Shown here: one piece after another, positions 43,830-51,588 of the stretch
Position numbering within the stretch: position 1 is the stretch's first letter
How the letters are laid out: the number at the start of each line of letters is the position of its first letter
From: Photobacterium rosenbergii
GTDB taxonomy: Bacteria > Pseudomonadota > Gammaproteobacteria > Enterobacterales > Vibrionaceae
Direction: 5' to 3'
Assembly: GCF_003026455.1 (NCBI RefSeq)
Contig: NZ_PYMB01000021.1
Location: 1 to 64,000, forward strand
DNA: 64,000 bases
Made by a program: the position numbers and the translations under genes
The notes under the pieces: generated by a model
Seen by the model: the letters and a program-made list of their open reading frames with translations, nothing else
What the model was told of the DNA's origin: nothing
The model's database searches: none

Positions 43830-44624
43830 CTAGTTCAGCAACAGGCTATCATCCGCCAGCTCTTCGCCGCGAACTTTACTGAACATCTCCAACAAATCCT
43901 TGACGCCCATTTGGTTACGTTCCTCACCAGCGACATCAAGGACGATCTCCCCTTGATGCAGCATGACAGTGCGTTCGCCATAGGCCAAAGCATCTTTCAT
44001 GGAGTGAGTGACCATCATTACAGTGAGGTCAAACTCCTGTACGACTTTATTGGTCAGTGCGAGAACGAAGGCCGCCATGCGGGGATCCAGTGCTGCGGTG
44101 TGCTCATCGAGCAGTAATAGTTTACTGTCAGCGAGTGTTGCCATAACCAAGCTCACGGCCTGACGTTGCCCGCCCGACAATAATCCGATGCTGTCGCCTA
44201 GGCGATCTTCTAGGCCAAGGCCGAGAATGCTGATGCGCTCTTGGAACAGTTTGCGGCGCTTGGAAGAAAGGGCGAGCTTCCAGCTGCGGTTGCTGCCACG
44301 CTTGTAGGCCAGTGCCATGTTCTCTTCTATGGTCAGTGAGCCACAAGTACCGGCCAGTGGGTCTTGGAAAACACGGGCAGCATATTGGGCCCGCTGGTGG
44401 ACACTTTTCTGGGTAACATCAATGCTGTCTATCAGCACTTGCCCGCCAACCATTGGCGTTTCACCACTGACTGCACCTAGGAGGGTGGATTTTCCCGCCC
44501 CGTTGGAGCCAATCACGGTAACGAATTGCTTTTCGGGCACCCTGAGGGAAACCCCTTTCAACGCTTGGTTTTCCAATATTGTGCCTTCATTAAAGGTCAC
44601 GCGGATATCATTGAGTTCAATCAT
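43830..44624 (-). CDS. ABC transporter ATP-binding protein (TrpZ-like)
   Basis: A 264-residue ATPase with Walker A GSNGAGKST (about residues 39-47), signature LSGGQRQAVSL and Walker B LLLLDEHTAALD, where His replaces the usual Pro of DEPT. The following D-loop and H-loop (MVTHSM) are intact. It belongs with the permease and binding protein just upstream on the same strand, in a TrpXYZ-like importer of small organic molecules. The start is 8 bp before the permease stop codon, so the two genes are almost contiguous. Substrate not determinable. Confidence 0.88.
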   Translation of the reverse strand: MIELNDIRVTFNEGTILENQALKGVSLRVPEKQFVTVIGSNGAGKSTLLGAVSGETPMVGGQVLIDSIDVTQKSVHQRAQYAARVFQDPLAGTCGSLTIEENMALAYKRGSNRSWKLALSSKRRKLFQERISILGLGLEDRLGDSIGLLSGGQRQAVSLVMATLADSKLLLLDEHTAALDPRMAAFVLALTNKVVQEFDLTVMMVTHSMKDALAYGERTVMLHQGEIVLDVAGEERNQMGVKDLLEMFSKVRGEELADDSLLLN

Positions 44625-44631
44625 GCTTGCC

Positions 44632-45570
44632 TTAACCTCTTGCGCTGGCCTTGTTGGTGGCGACGGATGGTTTCTTTTTGCCGCGTATCAATTGCCCTTT
44701 CATACGCGGGGCAATAAGCGCGAAGGCAACCAATAGGGCTGTGATCAGGTTGAGATCTGACGCTTGTAGGCCGAACATACCGCTACTCAGGGCAAAAGCG
44801 ACGGCTAGGCGATACAGGATAGAGCCGAGGATCACGGCGATTACCGCGACCCAAATCTTGCGCCCAGGCAGCAAGGTCTGTCCGAGGATAACTGCAGCTA
44901 AGCCGACGACGATGGTTCCTACACCGGAAGTCACATCGGCAAAACTGTTGGTCTGGGCAAACAGGGCGCCAGCAAAGCCGACAAAACCATTGGATAAGGC
45001 GAGGCCAAAATAGGTGTACAGTGCCGTGTTACCACCTTGAGCGTTGACCATACGGCTATTTACACCGGTGGCCCGAAGGCCAAGGCCAAAGTCACTGGCG
45101 AGCAACCGGGTGATAAACCACGCACTTGCAACGACCAAGGCCAGCACGACCGCTAAGCGGATGATGCCTTCATCCAGTCCGTAGTCAAAGGCGAGCATTT
45201 CAAACGGGGTAAACAGGGTATCTTCACCAAGCAGGGAGAGGTTTGGGCTACCCATTATGCGGATATTTATCGAGAAGGCCGCAATCATAGTGAGGATACT
45301 GGCTAGCAGGTGGAGGATCCCGCAGCGTACGGCAAGAAAGGCGGTGACCAAGCCACATAATCCACCGGCAGCGATGGCCAGCAAGGTTGCCGCCCACGGG
45401 TTGAAGCCGGCAATAATGGCTGTCGCCGCCACGGCTGCTCCCATAGGAAAGCTGCCATCGACCGAGAGGTCGGGGAAGTCCAGAATACGAAAAGTGAGAT
45501 AGACGCCAAGGGCAACCAGTCCATAGACCAGCCCGATTTCAAGCGTCCCGAGAAAGGCAAAGAAAGACAT
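44632..45570 (-). CDS. ABC transporter permease (BPD_transp_2 family, TrpY-like)
   Basis: A 312-residue inner-membrane permease with about eight to ten helices. The motifs YLTFRILDFPDLSVDGSFPMGAA and the internal GLRATGVNSRMVNAQGGN (EAA-like loop) match the LivH/RbsC-type permease family, specifically the branch found with ABC_sub_bind-type binding proteins. It lies between the binding protein gene (110 bp away, separated by a heptanucleotide repeat) and the ATPase. Confidence 0.88.
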   Translation of the reverse strand: MSFFAFLGTLEIGLVYGLVALGVYLTFRILDFPDLSVDGSFPMGAAVAATAIIAGFNPWAATLLAIAAGGLCGLVTAFLAVRCGILHLLASILTMIAAFSINIRIMGSPNLSLLGEDTLFTPFEMLAFDYGLDEGIIRLAVVLALVVASAWFITRLLASDFGLGLRATGVNSRMVNAQGGNTALYTYFGLALSNGFVGFAGALFAQTNSFADVTSGVGTIVVGLAAVILGQTLLPGRKIWVAVIAVILGSILYRLAVAFALSSGMFGLQASDLNLITALLVAFALIAPRMKGQLIRGKKKPSVATNKASARG

Positions 45571-45610
45571 CCTTATTCTCCTTGTCTTTATATGTGAGTA
45601 GGCATCCTGC

Positions 45611-45645
45611 CTAGAACCTAGAACCTAGAACCTAGAACCTAGAAC
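45611..45645. repeat. Five perfect CTAGAAC heptamers, with diverged units beyond
   Basis: Five uninterrupted copies of CTAGAAC fill 45611-45645. Read on the minus strand, the bases from 45680 to here continue in the same 7-bp phase with diverged units (GTTTATA, GATCCTA, GATCCTG, GTTCCTA, GCTAACG). The array lies between the binding-protein stop and the permease start of one operon. Confidence 0.9.
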
Positions 45646-45680
45646 CGTTAGCTAGGAACCAGGATCTAGGATCTATAAAC

Positions 45681-46664
45681 TTACTTCTCTATCGACGTCG
45701 CGCGCTCAATCATTGAGCTTGGGAAGGTGATGCCTAGCTTGTCTGCAGCTTTCTGGTTGAGGGCCAGATCTGAGCCTTTGGCAACTTTTACCGGCAACTC
45801 CGCGACTTTCTTACCTTTTAGCAAGGCATCAACATAATCTGCAGTCTGGACTCCCACTTGGTAATAGTCGAAACCAAGGGCTGCCAGCGCGCCACTCTCA
45901 ATGTAAGTTGTCGATGCCCCGACGATAGGGGTTTTGGCTTGGTTACCGGCATTGACCAGGCCGTCAATGGCACTGGCGACAGTATTATCGGTCGGGGCGT
46001 AAATGACGTCTGCCTTGGCGGCAACAATCTGGGCGGCAGATTGGACGTCGGCACTTTTCAGGGCTGTTCCTTCAACCACAGTCAGGCCTTTTTCTTCCGC
46101 AGCAGCACGCAGTAGTTGAACCAAGGCTACTGCATTTGCTTCACCTGGATTGAAGACCACGCCGATGTTTTTCATTTCTGGCAGCAGCTCTTGCATCAAA
46201 GCGACGTGCTGGGCAACAGGAGACAGATCGGATAAGCCGGTGACATTACGGGCTGGTTGTTCCATGTCCTTGACCAACTTGGCGCCAACAGGATCGGTGA
46301 CCGCAGTAAAGACAACGGGTATAGAGCGGGTCGAGGCTGCTAGGGCTTGTGCTGTCGGGGTGGCAATGCCTACCAGAACGTCAGGGCGTTCGCCAACAAA
46401 CTGCTTGGCAATTTGGACCGCAATAGCGGGGTTACCTTGGGCAGTTTGGTAGCTAAATTCTAGGTTTTCCCCCTCGATGTAGCCTTTTTCCTTCAGGCCA
46501 TCAAGCAGGCCATTGCGGGCCGCATCAAGGGCGGGGTGCTCGACAATCTGTGATACAGCGACTTTGGCAACATCGGCCGCCATAGCGGATGCCGATGCCA
46601 AGGTCAGTGAAGTGGCGACGCAGATAGCGGTGAGTAGTTTATTGTTTTTTATGTCCATTCTCAT
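45681..46664 (-). CDS. ABC transporter substrate-binding protein (ABC_sub_bind family, TrpX-like)
   Basis: A 327-residue periplasmic binding protein. A signal peptide (about 1-29, ending ASAMAA) precedes a two-lobed domain with VAVSQIVEHPALDAARNGLLDGLKEKGY, the typical opening of this family, then TPTAQALAASTRSIPVVFTAVTDPVGA and YAPTDNTVASA. Relatives include the streptococcal TrpX, linked to tryptophan by regulatory context; the ligand here is unknown. It is the first gene of the three-gene operon. Either of two ATGs (46664, 46658) could be the start. Confidence 0.88.
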   Translation of the reverse strand: MRMDIKNNKLLTAICVATSLTLASASAMAADVAKVAVSQIVEHPALDAARNGLLDGLKEKGYIEGENLEFSYQTAQGNPAIAVQIAKQFVGERPDVLVGIATPTAQALAASTRSIPVVFTAVTDPVGAKLVKDMEQPARNVTGLSDLSPVAQHVALMQELLPEMKNIGVVFNPGEANAVALVQLLRAAAEEKGLTVVEGTALKSADVQSAAQIVAAKADVIYAPTDNTVASAIDGLVNAGNQAKTPIVGASTTYIESGALAALGFDYYQVGVQTADYVDALLKGKKVAELPVKVAKGSDLALNQKAADKLGITFPSSMIERATSIEK

Positions 46665-47124
46665 ACATTCCCTGTTTGCTTTACAAAGTGCCGGTTGCGA
46701 TACCTGCTATAGCAATCAAATATCGGCTTGGCATATTGTTGTAGCGCATTGTGGGCACAATGAACATATGTTATTTAACAATAATGCAACAACACTAAGG
46801 GCGATCATGCTGGAAGAGTTGTCTTTAATGGTGATGGAATATTGCTTGGTATAAATCACGCGGTGAGTTTGTTTAAGAGGCGGCTAAAAAATAGTCAGAT
46901 ACGCTTAATTGCTATTTTTGTCGTTACTGGAGGTAAGTTTTTTGTTTTGGCGGAATAACGCTATGAAAAACTGTGCTTTGGATCATGCTGTGACAGGCGA
47001 GCGTTCAGGAAAGGGTCAGCTCTGGTACGAAATAATAGCTATCGAGATATTAGCTGTATCTCTCCCAACGACCCCACAAGCTTGGCCGCCGGTGGGGTCT
47101 GTTCTTTTCTAGGCTATAAACTTG
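46665..47124. other. 460-bp gene-poor region with plus-strand hairpins
   Basis: No convincing gene. It contains an AAAAATAG..CTATTTTT dyad near 46887-46918 and a GACCCCAC/GTGGGGTC hairpin at 47070-47100, followed by TGTTCTTTT on the plus strand. A TATAAA at 46850-46855 precedes these. Together they could mark a short untranslated RNA; a 67-codon frame at 46909-47112 ends inside the hairpin and looks spurious. Confidence 0.35.
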
Positions 47125-48090
47125 TTATTTATAGCATTCAAGTCCTTTGTTCCTGCCGTAAATTTGCTGCATTGCTGCTTTCATTTTGTCTTTGTCGACA
47201 TAAGCGGTCGGCAGTGGCATGACTTCGAAAGTGAAGTCTGGTGAACCTTCCGCTACATTAGCTTTCTCGGTGACAGGGGTTACCATCATCACCTTCAAAT
47301 CTGGGTTACGGGTAGTGATCCGTGATGCTGTTCCCAAGCCTTCTGCAACGTGGAATCGACCAGCAACATGGATGATTTGCTTACCTGGATGTAGGGCAAG
47401 GTAGTCCACCATACTTTCGGCCATGGTGTCATCCCAAGCGGTTTGAGCGGCAAATTGGCGCTTTGTTTTCTCTTCGTCACCATGGTGCATCGAGGCATTG
47501 AATTTAGTGTGGTAGGCATCATCACCCAGAGTAAGTTGCTCAGCGACCCACTTACGTTCAATGGCTGGAAGCAGGGTTAAATAATCCTCCCCCTGTTGGC
47601 CAATACAACGAACGATAGATTTAGGTGCATTGGCGGCAATGACATCCAGTTGATTCATTTTGGCAAACTCAACTAACGGGCGGTAATCACTGCTGTAGTT
47701 TGGCCAGGCTTTACCTTCTTTGATCAGGGTTTTCTCACCGATTTCACCAGCCAGATATTGATTGACGACATGTTGTTTGTCGCGGGTGAATTGCTCCATC
47801 GAGAGCGCCATATCAGGGTTTTGCTGATAGAGGGCGGCAAATAACTTGGCCTGCATCAGGTGCGCGCCAGGGTGGCCGTGCCACTCTCCGACCAAGACGA
47901 TATCTGCGTCTTTGAGGGCCGTCGCCAGTTGGGCCAAGGTCATTGGCTGACCTTGAGGCGACTGAATAGTTGAGTCATACATTGTCGGCAGCGGTTGAGT
48001 CGCATTGGTTGCATCAATGCCGTTTACGTCAGAATGAGAGGTGCAGCCGAACATCAGGCTCGCTAGACCGAGGGAAAGCCATTTTTTCAT
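47125..48090 (-). CDS. ChaN-family lipoprotein
   Basis: A 321-residue predicted lipoprotein from ATG 48090 with a signal peptide ending in LMFGC. It contains LVGEWHGHPGAHLMQ and the C-terminal HVAGRFHVAEGLGTASRI, the conserved histidine motifs of the ChaN/TraB/Tiki fold. Campylobacter ChaN binds haem and is thought to take part in iron uptake. Same-fold relative of the TraB/GumN gene at 21412. A 34-bp palindrome overlaps its predicted promoter. Confidence 0.85.
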   Translation of the reverse strand: MKKWLSLGLASLMFGCTSHSDVNGIDATNATQPLPTMYDSTIQSPQGQPMTLAQLATALKDADIVLVGEWHGHPGAHLMQAKLFAALYQQNPDMALSMEQFTRDKQHVVNQYLAGEIGEKTLIKEGKAWPNYSSDYRPLVEFAKMNQLDVIAANAPKSIVRCIGQQGEDYLTLLPAIERKWVAEQLTLGDDAYHTKFNASMHHGDEEKTKRQFAAQTAWDDTMAESMVDYLALHPGKQIIHVAGRFHVAEGLGTASRITTRNPDLKVMMVTPVTEKANVAEGSPDFTFEVMPLPTAYVDKDKMKAAMQQIYGRNKGLECYK

Positions 48091-48166
48091 GGTTATCAAT
48101 TCACAGTGTTGAATGAGGCCGAGTAAAAACTACACGACAAACAAAACATTAAGTATAGAAGCTGTG

Positions 48167-48195
48167 ATGATAAGTGAGTTGATAGTAGTTATCAA
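48167..48195 (-). promoter_or_regulatory. Promoter of the ChaN-family gene
   Basis: On the minus strand, TTGATA (48190-48195) and TATCAT (48167-48172) are separated by 17 bp. The -35 hexamer lies inside the palindrome at 48182-48215. Confidence 0.65.
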
Positions 48196-48215
48196 TTGCA
48201 ATTGATAACTACTAT
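48182..48215. promoter_or_regulatory. 34-bp perfect palindrome over the ChaN promoter
   Basis: The two 17-bp arms (left arm ATAGTAGTTATCAATTG) are perfectly complementary, with no loop and few G/C bases, and no U tract follows. This suits a repressor operator better than a terminator. The TTGATA/TATCAA steps are loosely Fur-like, which would fit a haem/iron lipoprotein. Confidence 0.6.
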
Positions 48216-48247
48216 TGTTTATTGCGGTAAACCGAAGAGAGTAGGGA

Positions 48248-49066
48248 TTATGCCTGACGTTGATAAACCCGAATAGCAAAGTCAGCCTCGCAGCGGAACT
48301 GCTCGCTGGTTGCCAGTTGTTGCCAAACACTGTCACTGGTTTTCCACGCGAATGGGGTCATTTGCATCAATGCCGTTGCCTCTTCGCCATTGAGCGTCAT
48401 GTCGTAGTGAAGTTGGCTTTGATCGATCAGCTCAAACCCATCAATGATCTCTGGGTCCATGTCATGCAACCTCACACCATCGTAAATAAGCTCTTTGAGT
48501 TGGTATAAATGGCGGGCCGCAGGAGTGACGGTAACTATGATGCCACCGAGTTTAACCGTGCGCTTGAGCTCTTCTGCTTTGCAAGGCGCATAGATCCTTA
48601 CCATACCGTCAAGGGAGCGGTCTGCAAATGGCAAGCGGTGACTCGAGGCCACGCAAAAATGGCAGGTCGGGTAGCGTTTGGCAGCGAAGCGCACCGCCAC
48701 TTTTGAAATATCTAATCCGTGAACTTCTAGTGCTGGATGTTCCGACAAAGCGGCGGCAAAGCCAGAAGTGTAATAACCCTCGCCACAGCCGATATCCAAA
48801 AGGTGCTCTGCATTATCTGGTAAATGTTGTTCAAGCTTTTCAATCACCTGCTGACGCATTGGGGCATAGTGGCCGGCATCGAGAAATAGCCGACGAGCTT
48901 GCATCATCTCTTTGTTATCGCCCGGATTCTTTGAGCTCTTATGGTGAGCCGGCATTAAATTTACATACCCTTCCTTGGCCTGATCAAACTGATGATTATT
49001 GGCACATTTCCATGTTTTGTCCTGTTGGGTAAGCAGTTGGTGGCAGAGAGGGCATTGGTATGACAT
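48248..49066 (-). CDS. rlmA: 23S rRNA (guanine-745-N1)-methyltransferase
   Basis: A 272-residue enzyme that methylates N1 of G745 in helix 35 of 23S rRNA. An N-terminal zinc finger (C5, C8, C21 and H25 in YQCPLCHQ..WKCANNHQFD) is followed by KEGYVNLM and a Rossmann methyltransferase domain with LLDIGCGEGYYTSGF and the catalytic-region VRIYAPC. The length is typical. It precedes the ChaN-family gene on the same strand but is separated by that gene's own promoter. Confidence 0.94.
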   Translation of the reverse strand: MSYQCPLCHQLLTQQDKTWKCANNHQFDQAKEGYVNLMPAHHKSSKNPGDNKEMMQARRLFLDAGHYAPMRQQVIEKLEQHLPDNAEHLLDIGCGEGYYTSGFAAALSEHPALEVHGLDISKVAVRFAAKRYPTCHFCVASSHRLPFADRSLDGMVRIYAPCKAEELKRTVKLGGIIVTVTPAARHLYQLKELIYDGVRLHDMDPEIIDGFELIDQSQLHYDMTLNGEEATALMQMTPFAWKTSDSVWQQLATSEQFRCEADFAIRVYQRQA

Positions 49067-49480
49067 AGGTGTTACCGAGCTGAAAGAGTAGATGGAATAT
49101 TGTAAACGCCGCCTATATACGCCTGCAAGCGCTGGGAAGAAAGGATATCGATCACATATTTCGCGCTGTAAAATTATATCTAGATCACAGTTATATTTTA
49201 AAGATAAATCCGTGCTTCATGTTCAGTTTATATTCAGCTATCTCAGATATTTTTCAACTCAAAGGAAGTGTTTTACTTTCTATTTTTGGTTTTATATCAA
49301 GTGGTTATTGGTGTTGGATTGCATGCCCTAGGGATGGGTTGGAATATGATTCTGTTGCAAGGCAATAAGTAGATTGGGTGATGTTCATTGTCGATTACAT
49401 CCATTTTCTGAATAATAATTTATGCCGTAAAAAAACAAGATGGCACACATGCCGCGAGTATTTTTCTTTAGGAGTTCATA
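49067..49480. other. Upstream region of the KdgM-like porin gene
   Basis: About 410 bp, AT-rich, without a supported gene. A TTTAGGAG ribosome site lies directly before the porin ATG. I could not assign promoter hexamers with confidence. Confidence 0.5.
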
Positions 49481-50161
49481 ATGAAACGTTTTGCACTAGG
49501 CGCAGTCGCATTACTAATGGCACAAGGCGCAATGGCGTCATCTTACGTAACGGGTAACGTGCAGTTTCATAGCGATGGTGGGTCAGATGCGACATCGACC
49601 TTAGAAGCAGGCCATACATTTACTAACTCATTGGGTGGCCTGACGCTACTGACTGAGTTCGACGGCATCCAGTTGGGTGAGATCAATGTGGATGATAAGG
49701 GAAATAAGCTACAAGACTCTACTTATGTCACTCTAGGTGCTGAGCAAGCGATGAACATCACTGACAATCTGTGGGTTGCTGCGGGTTACCATCATCTTGT
49801 TCAGGAAGGTGAGACTATCCAGTACCGCCCGCTAGTCAAAATTGGCTACAACATGGATAACATCTCGCTTTACCACCGCTCTCGCTACCACATTGATGCG
49901 ACAGATGGAGATACAGCCGGTGATTCACTGCGTACTGATACATCAATCGCTTATCAGCTGAACGAAGATGTGAACTTGAAGTATAACTTTATTTATAACT
50001 TTAACGATGATGCCAATAATGGCGAGTCTCGCAAGAACTCAAAAGATCATGAGCTCCGTGCAACATGGACTCGCAACGGCGTGCAACCGTACTTCGAGTA
50101 CCGTAACCAAGCAAATAACAGCAACAATGCATTTGTCTTCGGTGCTTCATACGGTTTCTAA
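49481..50161 (+). CDS. KdgM-family outer-membrane channel
   Basis: A 226-residue outer-membrane protein with a signal peptide (first ~19 residues, ending AMASS) and about 12 predicted beta strands. The C-terminal ATWTRNGVQPYFEYRNQ and final aromatic GASYGF fit the oligogalacturonate-specific monomeric porin family (KdgM/NanC/OmpL). Such channels pass acidic oligosaccharides. No pectin or sialic acid genes are nearby, so substrate is unknown. A porin gene and a sensor system follow. Confidence 0.82.
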   Translation: MKRFALGAVALLMAQGAMASSYVTGNVQFHSDGGSDATSTLEAGHTFTNSLGGLTLLTEFDGIQLGEINVDDKGNKLQDSTYVTLGAEQAMNITDNLWVAAGYHHLVQEGETIQYRPLVKIGYNMDNISLYHRSRYHIDATDGDTAGDSLRTDTSIAYQLNEDVNLKYNFIYNFNDDANNGESRKNSKDHELRATWTRNGVQPYFEYRNQANNSNNAFVFGASYGF

Positions 50162-50194
50162 GTCCGCCTGAATCACTGGAAATTATCGCAAGTG

Positions 50195-50222
50195 AAGGGA
50201 AGCAATTTTGCTTCCCTTTTTT
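50195..50222 (+). terminator. Terminator after the KdgM-like gene
   Basis: AAGGGAAGC and GCTTCCCTT pair around AATTTT, followed by a T run. Confidence 0.88.
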
Positions 50223-50453
50223 CGTTTCGTTTAAAACGGTTAATGTGAGTGGCAAACCATTCATTCTCTCTTGTGCATAAAAGTTCAATAAATTTTCAAC
50301 AAATATTCAATATCTGCATATCTGTACTATGCTAATTAAGCGCAAATAAGTGCTTGATTTTTAGAAAGTGCATTGAGCGTTCAAAGAGTAGCAGTGCTTT
50401 TTCACGAGGCAAGCGATGGCCTCGACAATAAAAATGTACAACAGGAGTTGAAC

Positions 50454-51527
50454 ATGAAAAGAGTAGCATTAGCAGTGGCAGTATCGTCATTATTGGGTAC
50501 CGGTTATGCTCAGGCGGGGACGATTTTCCAAGGAGATGATGGCTCGACAATTGATGTTTATGGGCGCTTGGCCTTTAACGTTACCGACAAAGATTCTAGT
50601 GATGTAAAAGGTAAATTTGATGCCCGTCTTGGCCTTGGTGGTTCACAAACGGTGAATGATGATGTCTCAGTGATCGGTTGGGCAGAGTACCAAGTAAATG
50701 CTGCTGAAGGAGGGAATACCGGAGAAGGAAATGACAGTTTATCTGCCCGATATGTTTGGGTCGGTATTGATTCAGAGTATTACGGTAAGGTAACCGGTGG
50801 ACGAGTAGCATCGGGCCTGATTATGTTTACTGATATTGTTGATGTGTATGCCGCATCGGATATTGCAATCGCTCGTCAAGTTGCTGATGTTGACCCTACA
50901 GCAACTCAAGTTTTCCGACAGGATGCGACATTGCAGTACCAAAATAGCGCTGGTTATTTTGATTACTCCCTTGCCTACATTATTGGTAATGACGATACCA
51001 CTAAAAATGAAGCCGGTGATGTAATTGTCGATAACTTAAAGCAAGGCTACAACATCGCGATGCGCTATACCTTTGATCTGGGTGAAGCCGGCAAAATTGC
51101 ACCGGTTGCAGTGTATCAGTATGACGAGAATGACAATGGCGCCGAATATTATGTCTGGGGTATCGGCGGCAGCTATTATATCGGCGACTTAGTTCTGGGT
51201 TTGGTTTATTCAGAGGATGAGGTGGATTACGGCAGTGGCATCAAGAGTAAGGACGAGGTGGTTGAGTTTACCGCCGTCTATGAACTCAATGACTACTGGG
51301 TGCTGCGTGGTGGTTACCGCTGGTTGGATAATAGTGATGGTGATGAGCTTGAACTCAGTGATACTACCTTGGAAGCACAGTATCGTTTGACCCTGCGTTC
51401 TTCTATCTTTGCCAGTTATGTGTTCCGAGACGGAAAAGATGGGGATGATGGAACGGCGGAACCCGTGCGATTTGCCGGAAAGACCGATGATGACTATATG
51501 TTCCTTGGCCTGCGTTACGAGTACTAA
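50454..51527 (+). CDS. Trimeric general porin (Gram-negative porin family)
   Basis: A 357-residue outer-membrane porin from ATG 50454, with a CAGGAG ribosome site; upstream in-frame codons have no match. A signal peptide (about 1-22, ending QAG) precedes VYGRLAFNVTDK, the constriction-type acidic loop near residues 90-130 and a final strand ending in aromatic Tyr (FLGLRYEY). It is similar to OmpU/OmpC-type porins of Vibrionaceae and strongly acidic, as in marine relatives. It converges on the Pgt-type regulatory genes. Confidence 0.88.
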   Translation: MKRVALAVAVSSLLGTGYAQAGTIFQGDDGSTIDVYGRLAFNVTDKDSSDVKGKFDARLGLGGSQTVNDDVSVIGWAEYQVNAAEGGNTGEGNDSLSARYVWVGIDSEYYGKVTGGRVASGLIMFTDIVDVYAASDIAIARQVADVDPTATQVFRQDATLQYQNSAGYFDYSLAYIIGNDDTTKNEAGDVIVDNLKQGYNIAMRYTFDLGEAGKIAPVAVYQYDENDNGAEYYVWGIGGSYYIGDLVLGLVYSEDEVDYGSGIKSKDEVVEFTAVYELNDYWVLRGGYRWLDNSDGDELELSDTTLEAQYRLTLRSSIFASYVFRDGKDGDDGTAEPVRFAGKTDDDYMFLGLRYEY

Positions 51528-51537
51528 CGCAGCATGC

Positions 51538-51563
51538 ATGAAGCCAGCGTAAGCTGGCTTCAT
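51538..51563. terminator. Symmetrical hairpin between the porin and pgtA-like genes
   Basis: ATGAAGCCAGC and GCTGGCTTCAT pair around GTAA. U tracts are lacking on both strands, but its position between convergent genes suggests transcription termination. Confidence 0.6.
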
Positions 51564-51588
51564 CGTTATGGCGCTCCCCAAAGGTGGG

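Noticed and set aside
46909..47112. A 67-codon plus-strand frame
   Set aside because: No ribosome site or similarity, and its end forms the arm of a hairpin.
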